DNA of 13,877 nucleotides from Oscillospiraceae bacterium. GTDB lineage: Bacteria; Bacillota_A; Clostridia; Oscillospirales; Oscillospiraceae. Positions within the stretch are counted from its first letter, which is position 1. Every line of letters begins with the position of its first letter. Location of the stretch: the NCBI GenBank assembly GCA_017481325.1, contig JAFUPG010000069.1:1-13877 (forward strand), written 5' to 3'. A program made the translations under genes and the position numbers. The notes beneath the pieces are model-generated. The model was not told the DNA's origin, did not search any database, and worked only from the letters and a program-made list of their open reading frames with translations. Below, piece after piece: positions 8,466 to 13,877 of the stretch.

Positions 8466-8499
8466 GAAACGGTGAGTCCCCAAAAGGACTCACCGTTTC
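8466..8499 (-). promoter_or_regulatory. Intercistronic hairpin between the two peptidase genes
   Basis: Perfect inverted repeat: GAAACGGTGAGTCC (8466-8479) and its exact complement (8486-8499), a 14-bp stem with a 6-nt loop. It starts 12 nt after the upstream TAA stop. The transcript then reads CGCAATTCTAAAAC, with no U tract, so textbook termination is not expected. Between the stem and the next Shine-Dalgarno there are only about 21 nt and no convincing promoter, which supports co-transcription. Likely roles are mRNA end protection, processing or partial attenuation (inferred). Confidence 0.7.
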
Positions 8500-8511
8500 G
8501 GGGTTAGCGGA

Positions 8512-11500
8512 TTAGTTTTCGCAATCGTAGGAGCCGCCCAGATAGCGCATGATCATGCAGGCAAACTCCGCACGGGTGGCGCTGTTCAGGGGGTTCAGGT
8601 TCTCACCGTCGCCATTCATGATGCCATTGGAAACAGCCCAGTGGATGGCGTTGGCGGCATAGGGGCTGATGGAAGCGGCATCACCGAAGACGCTGAGGTC
8701 AGCCTCAGCCAGAGGAGAGCCGGCATAGCGCCACAGAATGGTGGCGATCTGCTCACGGGTCACATTCTGGTCAGGGGCAAACTCGGTGGTAGTGACACCG
8801 TTGACAATGCCGTTATCCTGCGCCCAGGCAATGGCATCGGAGTACCAGATGCCCTCGGGGACATCGGTGAAGGTGGAGGGCTCGGAAACCGCGGGAGAAC
8901 CTGCCTCACGGTAGAGCACCGTGACCACCATGGCACGGGACAGGGCGGTATTGGGTCCGAAGAGGCCGTCGCCCATGCCATTCATCAGGCCGTTGGCAAC
9001 GGTGAAATCCACAGCCTCGTGGTACCAGGGGGCTACACAGTCAGAGAAGTCATCGAAATAGCACTCCCCTGCCTCTTCGCTTTCGCCGCAGCGAATGCAG
9101 ACACCGTCAACGAAGTCATGACCCATGGCCGGGATGACCTTGCCCTCAGTGACCAAAGCGCCGCAATCGGTGCAGTATGTATCGCCGCTATAGCCGTCTT
9201 CGGTACAGGTGGCTTCCACAGCGTTCTTGACTTCCGTGTTCAGGTGGTGGCAGTCATCCTCTGTACCGGGGAAGGAGGTGTAGTACTCTACATCGATCTC
9301 CGCATCCTCGCAGTAGTACAGGAGCAGAGCGTAGTAGGTGCTGGGATAGTAGTAGCCGCTGACGGGAACCGTGTCGTCAAAGACAGCGAAGCTGCCGTTC
9401 CAGTGGTCGTAAGTGAGCAGCATCTTGGGCTGCGCCACGTTGTAGATCAGGGTACCAAGGCTGAAGTAGGGATCGGCAGAAACCGTCCACAGTGCAGTGG
9501 TATCGGGAGTCTCGACCGTGGTAATGATATTACCGCTGAGGGCAAGGTACTCGCCGGAAGCGCTGTTGACGATGACATAAGTACCCTGGCCCATGGGGAC
9601 GAAGCTCCAACGGATCTCCGTCGCATTGGTAAAGAACTGGACGTAGTAGTCATCAATGGTGGTATTGGGCAGAGAAGCCACATCCACTTTGGCAGCGCCG
9701 GCGGAAAGTGCCTGGGGATGATAATAATCATAGCCCGTACCGGCGGCATTGGCGTTGAGACCTACAATGGCCCAATCGCCGGTGTAGTCGCTTGCCTGAT
9801 AGGCATAGTAATTTGCTACGGACAGCTCCGTGATCTCGCCCTTGGCAAAGAGGGCATAGAAGGTCACATCACCGAAGATCTCAAGCTCATCACCAGCGTA
9901 GTAAACCTCGCCCAGCTCTTCCGTATCGGTCACACGGGCAGCAGGATTCTCGCTCCAGCCGACGAAAATATAGCCCTCGAATTCCTGGGTGTAGTCCGGG
10001 AACTGCAGCACATCGCCGCTGTAGCCGTTGAGCACCTGGTTGCCGGTGGGTGTAGACAGAGTGACCTGCACGGGAGTCACTGTGCCGCTGCCCACGTAGG
10101 CGAACTCTTCGCACTCATTGGTAGCATAGTCCACGGGGGTGATGAAGAAGCTGTCCATGCCCTGAGCAAGGAGCTTCGTCAGGTCGAAGGTGGCAGTGCA
10201 GCGCTCCCCTTCTGTTTCGGGTGCGAAGGCAACCGCATCATAGACAGTACCATAGTCCGGAGACATCAGGTAGATCGCCTGGAGATAACGATCATCGGAA
10301 GCGGTAACGGTCAGGGTTGCGTTGGCCTCATCGTAAGACCATTCCTCAATGACAGGAGCCTGGGTATCGATGGTCACATCATAAGTCCAGACGTTCTTCT
10401 GAGTACCGCCGTAAGGCAGAACCGCATCGTAAGTAATGGTCGCCACAGTGCCGTTGGGCAGATACTTGCCGCTGGCATCGGTACCATCCCAGATGTACAG
10501 GCCGTAGTTGTACCATGCACCCTCGATGGTGTCATAGCCTGCCTTGGGCAGGTACTGGGTGTCATCCACATAGTAAACCTCGCCGGTCTCCTTGTTGGTG
10601 ACGGTCATGATCAGGTGCTCGGCATTACGGAGCTGATAGGGAGTCATATAAATGGCATCTGCCCAGTAGAAACTGCCGTTGGAATAGGGGGTGGTCAGGG
10701 AGATGTATTCGTCCTTAAAGGGCGCATCTGCAAAGAGATTGCCGCCCAGATAGTTCACCAGTGCCTGCTGCTCCTGGTTCAAGGTGAATGCCATGTTGGG
10801 GTTGGTGTAGAAGCTGAGGTCGTTCTCCTGGCCTGCAAGGTACTTCAGCAGATCACGGAAGTCAGCCTCTTCCAGAACGGGAGCCTGATTCCAATCGCCG
10901 TAGAAGGCCAGGAAGGTGGCATGGACAGCGGAGAAGACGGAGCCGTCCTCTTCGTCGACCTCTTCAAAGGTCACGTAGCCTTCCACATAGCTGCCGTTGG
11001 GATAGTAGGCATCGAAGAGTGCCTTCATATCGGCGGACAGAGTAACCGTCACCGTGACCGTAGCGCTGCCACCGGCAGGAACGGTAACCTGGGTGATCTC
11101 CTTGCCGTTCTGGGTTACAGTGACATCGCACTGGGCCAGCTGAGAGCTGAGGCTGTTGACCACAACGCCCTCCGCCTGTGCAGGAGCGTCAAAGAGAACG
11201 ACGGGTTTAATATTACTATAAATTGTATCCCAGCCGGTATTGGATTGGAAGGTCACATCAAAGGAATACACACCGGTTTTCTCAGGATCGTCGCCCAACT
11301 CCTTCAGGGGATCGGAGATGTAGGAGGAGTAGGCATAATAATCCAGAGCATAGTCCACAGCGGCCATACCTGCGCCCTGCTTACGGACAGAGTAAGGCAT
11401 ACCGTTGGCATCGGTGAGGATCATGGCGGTGGAATGCAGCAGATCCTTGGCGACCTTGGCACGCTCGGCCTTGGTCAGAGTGCCAAAGTCCTCACCGTCA

Positions 11501-13389
11501 TAGCTGCCCCAGAAATCCAGGAAGGACAGCACATCCGCAAAAGCGCCGGACATATTGGGCGTTGCCATGGAGGTACCGCTCATAACCTCGTAATCATTGT
11601 CCCCGGTCACATAGGCAGAGTAGATCATGCCGCCCACATTGGTGATGGAGGGGTCAATGGTGAGCATGGGAGTAGTGCCCCAGTTGGAGAACTCGCTCAT
11701 GAGCCATGCAGAGGGGCTTTCCACCACACTGCGCTTGTCAGAGACGGTCAGCTTGCCGCTGTCAAGTGCCACAAGCAGCTCACCGGTCTTCATGGTGGCA
11801 GTGACAGCAGGGATCTCATAGGTCTCGATAGACATGTAGATGAGACCTTCCTCGTTATTGACCACGATACAGCCGATGGCACCTGCATTGGCAGCGTTCT
11901 CCACCTTCTCCTCGAAGCTGAGGTCGCCACGCTCCACAATTGCGATCTTGCCGCTGACATCGTTTTCGGCAAAGTCCTCGGCATAGCCCATGGAAAGATT
12001 GGCCTCACGGTCCAGAACGCAGGCGAAATCCAGCGTCTGGCCTGCGAAGGAGCTGCGCCAGAGATCCTCAGCGGTATCGGTGGAGTCATAATACTCAAAT
12101 GCCGTTCCGTCAACGGTCATGGTATAGTAGCTGGGGTAGGCAGCATTTTCCATAGAGGCAACGGAGACATTGCCTTCGTAGGTAGCAGGAGTAGCAACGG
12201 TACCGAAGTCGGGATACTCAGTGCCGATATAGCCCATGGAGGAATAGTAAGCCATGGAATATTCATTACCGGCGGCAACGCTCATGACCACACCGGCCTC
12301 TTCCATGCGCTTATAAATGTTGCCGAAGACCTCGGTCTCCAGAGAGGAGTCATAGGTAAAGCCATTCTGTGCGCCGATGGACATGCTGATGATATCAGCG
12401 CCCAGCAGGTAAGCATCCTCAATGGCCTGATAATAGACATCGGAGCTGGTGCCGCCGCCTGCATCGGAGAAGATCTTCATAGCAAGAAGCTGAGCGCCGG
12501 GAGCTGCGCCCATGAAGCTTGCAGCATAGCCGCCCTCTTCCACCAGGTACTCGCCGTCCCAACCGGCAGCAATACCGGCAACGTGGGTGCCGTGGCCGTT
12601 GTGATCGGTGGCATCGGCATCCTTATCGGCATAGTCATAGGCAAAGGGGATCTTTGCGCTGACAAAGGTACCGGGGGTGGTGACATTCTCCACTGCAGAC
12701 TCGTCCAGAACAGCTGCGTCTGCACAGAGGTCGCCGCCATCAGCAAATGCAGCGTGGGTGGTGCGGATACCTGTATCCAGCACAGCGATGACAATACCGC
12801 CGCCACAGAATTCCTCGTCGAAAGCATAGCTTGCGCCGGTCATCTGGTTGGAAATGTTCATCTTGGTGTCTGCATTGTAAGTGAGCACAGGCTCAGCATA
12901 ACGGTTGGCAATATACACTGCCTCAACACCCTCGACGGCAGCAATGGCATCCAGATCGCCATAGGCCACATCACAGCTAAAACCGTTGAGCACAGCGGTG
13001 TACTCATACTGCAGCGTGTAGTCGATGCCGCTCATAGCTCTGCGAACCGCATTGTGCTGGTTGAGCAGCTTGACCTTCTGGTCGGCAGCCTTGGTGCTGC
13101 CGGCTTCACCGACTTCAGATTCGGTCAGCCCTTCCAGCACAACGATGGCTCGAACCAGCTCATCGTCTGCATAGGTGTAGCTGTTTTCTTTCATGAAGGT
13201 TTCACTGCGGAAGCCCTTCAAAACTTCCGGGCTCTTCTTGGATGCTTGATCCTTGAAGCCGCCATTTTCAGCAATAACGGGTTTGCCACTCAGTGCAGGT
13301 GTTCCCTCGGCTGCAAAAGCTGTGCCCACGCAGGACAGAACCATTGCTAAAACCAGGAGCAGCGCAGAGAGTTTTTTCAGATGTTTCAT
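8512..13389 (-). CDS. SLH-anchored S8 (subtilisin-like, lactocepin-type) serine peptidase
   Basis: 1,625 aa counted from the ATG at 13389. This ATG has AAAGGAG with 8 nt spacing; the in-frame ATG at 13395 is only 2 nt from the SD and adds just Met-Gln. Order: signal peptide (1-27, cleavage near AFA/AEG); inhibitor-like propeptide (about 68-165); S8 domain with Asp205 (AVLDTG), His266 (GHGTHVAG), oxyanion Asn375 and Ser607 (SGTSMATPNMSG); PA domain inserted at about 453-550 (GKIAIVERGD); Fn3-like domains (about 693-1005, with FLAFYGDWNQAP); InlB-like unit (about 1106-1184); a Tyr-rich module I cannot name (about 1188-1363); short CxxC region (1380-1443); three SLH domains (about 1445-1618) and a GGSYDCEN tail. 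It is an exported, wall-bound endopeptidase by family. First gene after the promoter, so probably the most expressed. The catalytic set is complete, though Asn replaces the usual His in the PHVAG segment after Ser607. Substrate unknown. Confidence 0.95.
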   Translation of the reverse strand: MKHLKKLSALLLVLAMVLSCVGTAFAAEGTPALSGKPVIAENGGFKDQASKKSPEVLKGFRSETFMKENSYTYADDELVRAIVVLEGLTESEVGEAGSTKAADQKVKLLNQHNAVRRAMSGIDYTLQYEYTAVLNGFSCDVAYGDLDAIAAVEGVEAVYIANRYAEPVLTYNADTKMNISNQMTGASYAFDEEFCGGGIVIAVLDTGIRTTHAAFADGGDLCADAAVLDESAVENVTTPGTFVSAKIPFAYDYADKDADATDHNGHGTHVAGIAAGWDGEYLVEEGGYAASFMGAAPGAQLLAMKIFSDAGGGTSSDVYYQAIEDAYLLGADIISMSIGAQNGFTYDSSLETEVFGNIYKRMEEAGVVMSVAAGNEYSMAYYSSMGYIGTEYPDFGTVATPATYEGNVSVASMENAAYPSYYTMTVDGTAFEYYDSTDTAEDLWRSSFAGQTLDFACVLDREANLSMGYAEDFAENDVSGKIAIVERGDLSFEEKVENAANAGAIGCIVVNNEEGLIYMSIETYEIPAVTATMKTGELLVALDSGKLTVSDKRSVVESPSAWLMSEFSNWGTTPMLTIDPSITNVGGMIYSAYVTGDNDYEVMSGTSMATPNMSGAFADVLSFLDFWGSYDGEDFGTLTKAERAKVAKDLLHSTAMILTDANGMPYSVRKQGAGMAAVDYALDYYAYSSYISDPLKELGDDPEKTGVYSFDVTFQSNTGWDTIYSNIKPVVLFDAPAQAEGVVVNSLSSQLAQCDVTVTQNGKEITQVTVPAGGSATVTVTVTLSADMKALFDAYYPNGSYVEGYVTFEEVDEEDGSVFSAVHATFLAFYGDWNQAPVLEEADFRDLLKYLAGQENDLSFYTNPNMAFTLNQEQQALVNYLGGNLFADAPFKDEYISLTTPYSNGSFYWADAIYMTPYQLRNAEHLIMTVTNKETGEVYYVDDTQYLPKAGYDTIEGAWYNYGLYIWDGTDASGKYLPNGTVATITYDAVLPYGGTQKNVWTYDVTIDTQAPVIEEWSYDEANATLTVTASDDRYLQAIYLMSPDYGTVYDAVAFAPETEGERCTATFDLTKLLAQGMDSFFITPVDYATNECEEFAYVGSGTVTPVQVTLSTPTGNQVLNGYSGDVLQFPDYTQEFEGYIFVGWSENPAARVTDTEELGEVYYAGDELEIFGDVTFYALFAKGEITELSVANYYAYQASDYTGDWAIVGLNANAAGTGYDYYHPQALSAGAAKVDVASLPNTTIDDYYVQFFTNATEIRWSFVPMGQGTYVIVNSASGEYLALSGNIITTVETPDTTALWTVSADPYFSLGTLIYNVAQPKMLLTYDHWNGSFAVFDDTVPVSGYYYPSTYYALLLYYCEDAEIDVEYYTSFPGTEDDCHHLNTEVKNAVEATCTEDGYSGDTYCTDCGALVTEGKVIPAMGHDFVDGVCIRCGESEEAGECYFDDFSDCVAPWYHEAVDFTVANGLMNGMGDGLFGPNTALSRAMVVTVLYREAGSPAVSEPSTFTDVPEGIWYSDAIAWAQDNGIVNGVTTTEFAPDQNVTREQIATILWRYAGSPLAEADLSVFGDAASISPYAANAIHWAVSNGIMNGDGENLNPLNSATRAEFACMIMRYLGGSYDCEN
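8536..9057 (-). repeat. Three SLH domains of the upstream peptidase
   Basis: Three units with WYHEAVDF, WYSDAIAW and an ISPYAANAIHWAV segment, and motifs SRAM, TREQ and TRAE before the terminal helix. The first unit departs from the TRAE consensus, so it may bind wall polymer less well. Cysteines occur in the first and third units and in the C-terminal tail, which the paralogue lacks. Confidence 0.92.
9061..9252 (-). repeat. Short CxxC repeat region of the upstream peptidase
   Basis: Residues 1380-1443 hold one full unit (ATCTEDGYSGDTYCTDCG followed by a MGHD end) and one shortened unit with CIRC. The full unit is clearly related to unit 1 of the larger paralogue (PTCTRDGYTGDTYCLDCG). The two proteins therefore share this segment in the same place, just before the SLH domains, but differ in copy number. 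Confidence 0.83.
9301..9828 (-). other. Unrecognised tyrosine-rich module within the upstream peptidase
   Basis: Residues about 1188-1363, between an InlB-like unit and the CxxC region. It is rich in Tyr, Asn and Thr. Segments such as TYVIVNSASGEYLALSG and ALWTVSADPYFSLG, and the ending in YYALLLYYCED, hint at a beta-rich, perhaps trefoil-like or carbohydrate-binding domain. I cannot name the family. The larger paralogue has J modules in this position instead. Confidence 0.45.
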
Positions 13390-13397
13390 TTGCATCT

Positions 13398-13404
13398 CTC
13401 CTTT
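13398..13404 (-). promoter_or_regulatory. Ribosome binding site deciding the start of the first peptidase gene
   Basis: AAAGGAG on the minus strand. It is 8 nt from the ATG at 13389 but only 2 nt from the in-frame ATG at 13395. Normal spacing favours 13389, giving the N-terminus MKHLKKLSALLL. Confidence 0.75.
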
Positions 13405-13454
13405 TATTTCGCACCGGCAATGCGTATTTTGGAACTCGAAAATTCCGATGAAAT

Positions 13455-13483
13455 ATTTTACCAGATATGTTCAGCTTTGTCTA
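13455..13483 (-). promoter_or_regulatory. Sigma-A-type promoter of the surface-protein operon
   Basis: On the minus strand, TAGACA (13478-13483; 5 of 6 to consensus) is followed by exactly 17 nt and TAAAAT (13455-13460; 5 of 6). A TG one base upstream of the -10 gives an extended -10 (TGGTAAAAT). A/T-rich sequence just upstream of the -35 could act as an UP element. The predicted transcript start is near 13448, leaving a leader of about 55-60 nt before the ATG at 13389. It is the only convincing promoter found for the three genes. Confidence 0.8.
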
Positions 13484-13526
13484 TTAATTTTTCCGCATAT
13501 TTTCATGAAAAGCTTGTTAATTTTGA

Positions 13527-13539
13527 CTTGATTTTCAAG
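13527..13539. promoter_or_regulatory. Small palindrome upstream of the promoter, possible operator
   Basis: CTTGATTTTCAAG, two 5-bp arms around TTT, about 43 bp upstream of the -35. The hexamer GACTTG also occurs twice in direct orientation (13525-13530 and 13539-13544), 14 bp apart. This could be an activator site, but arms this short in AT-rich DNA can arise by chance. Confidence 0.25.
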
Positions 13540-13581
13540 ACTTGTAAGTACAGACGACAATAAGAATTCTGACAGTATCTG

Positions 13582-13626
13582 AAAAAAATTGAAGCAAAGC
13601 GCCGTGGGAGGTTTCCCACGGCGCTT
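13582..13626 (-). terminator. Intrinsic terminator of the gene entering from the right
   Basis: A perfect 13-bp GC-rich stem, AAGCGCCGTGGGA (13597-13609) and its complement (13614-13626), has a 4-nt loop. On the minus strand it is followed after 8 nt by a run of seven Ts (13582-13588). It lies about 75 nt past the TAA of the right-hand gene and upstream of the operon promoter, so it separates the two transcription units. On the plus strand there is no T run after the stem. Confidence 0.82.
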
Positions 13627-13700
13627 GTTGTGTTGGTTTGGGGATTTCTGTCCGTTTGGTAGGTTAGGAGTGCTTGGTCAGAACGGAAAACGCTGCCTGT

Positions 13701-13877
13701 TTACTTGGTCAGGCTGTCGAAGTAGATTTTGGCGCTGTCGCCGTAGTAGATGCAGGCTTTGGCCAGGTTGGCGGCGTTGGCATCGGTGGAGGCGATGTTG
13801 CTCTTGGCGTAGGCTTCGATGCTGTAGCCCACGTTCTGGGAGGCTACCTGGTCGCCTACATAGGCTACGAAGTAGAA
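13701..13877 (-). CDS. C-terminal fragment of a probable secreted protein
   Basis: The last 58 codons, ending in TAA at 13701-13703; the start and most of the gene lie beyond the right edge. The visible part includes YSIEAYAKSNIASTDANAA, then LAKACIYYGDSAK and IYFDSLTK at the end. From memory, endings of this type (YS-x-E/R-x-YA... followed by L-x-K-A-x-x-x-YG-x-x-A-x-x-YF) are common at the C-termini of large exported proteins of gut Clostridia. That would fit the surface-protein theme of the neighbours, but it is a weak basis for function. No SLH or LPXTG anchor is visible. It has its own terminator and is separated from the next operon by that terminator and a promoter. Confidence 0.75.
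   Translation of the reverse strand, partial: FYFVAYVGDQVASQNVGYSIEAYAKSNIASTDANAANLAKACIYYGDSAKIYFDSLTK

Noticed and set aside
8641..13350. A 1,569-codon open frame on the plus strand opposite the first peptidase
   Set aside because: Same codon-aligned antisense artefact; it ends exactly at the single TTA (Leu14) in the peptidase signal peptide. It starts from GTG and shows no domain.
13316..13389. Possible lipoprotein signal (VLSC) in the first peptidase
   Set aside because: Leu at -2 fits the lipobox poorly, and a good signal-peptidase I site (AFA/AEG) follows. The protein also has SLH domains as its anchor.
13393..13395. Alternative start of the first peptidase at the upstream ATG (13395)
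   Set aside because: It lies only 2 nt from the Shine-Dalgarno core. The ATG at 13389 has normal spacing and a better signal-peptide start. The difference is two residues.
13390..13450. Riboswitch or structured leader before the first peptidase
   Set aside because: The leader is only about 55-60 nt and holds just 4-bp inverted repeats (CGCA/TGCG at 13410-13424, GGAA/TTCC at 13431-13446). No known riboswitch core is recognisable.
1..13877. Mobile element, CRISPR, prophage or defence system
   Set aside because: No transposase, integrase, terminal inverted repeat pair, regular DNA-level direct-repeat array or phage gene was seen. The repeats present are protein-level modules inside surface proteins.

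Overview
The window looks like chromosomal DNA from a Gram-positive anaerobe of the Clostridia, most likely a gut member of the Oscillospirales. This is inferred from moderately GC-rich coding sequence, near-consensus AGGAGG-type ribosome binding sites, Gram-positive signal peptides, S-layer homology (SLH) wall anchors, and surface-protein modules common in gut Firmicutes (GLUG, InlB B-repeat-like, choice-of-anchor J, CxxC repeats). No genus can be fixed from the sequence.

Everything coding is on the minus strand, so the window reads from right to left. At the right edge (13701-13877) is the last 58 codons of a probable secreted protein, followed by an intrinsic terminator (13582-13626). A strong sigma-A-type promoter (13455-13483) then starts a run of three exported proteins: an SLH-anchored subtilisin-like (S8) peptidase of 1,625 aa (8512-13389); a larger paralogous S8 peptidase of 2,237 aa with three choice-of-anchor J modules (1717-8430); and the first 546 codons of a GLUG/InlB-repeat surface protein cut by the left edge (1-1639). 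The two gaps between them are about 80 bp. Neither shows a convincing promoter, and each holds a perfect 14-bp inverted repeat just after the upstream stop codon. The three genes therefore look like one operon with RNA hairpins between cistrons.

Both peptidases follow the lactocepin/C5a-peptidase plan: signal peptide, inhibitor-like propeptide, S8 catalytic domain with an inserted PA domain, Fn3-like domains, variable middle, CxxC repeat region, three SLH domains. They agree at the two ends and differ in the middle, which suggests duplication followed by exchange of the binding modules. The inferred joint role is proteolysis and adhesion or substrate capture at the cell wall. The GLUG protein would be a third surface component.

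Nothing here proves a new system. The points most worth following are the pairing of an S8 protease with gingipain-type J modules, the extracellular cysteine-rich CxxC array in front of the SLH domains, the matched intercistronic hairpins, and the near-total absence of TTA, CTA and TCA codons. That last feature creates spurious antisense open frames up to 5.9 kb long on the plus strand. No tRNA, rRNA, CRISPR array, insertion sequence or transposase was seen.
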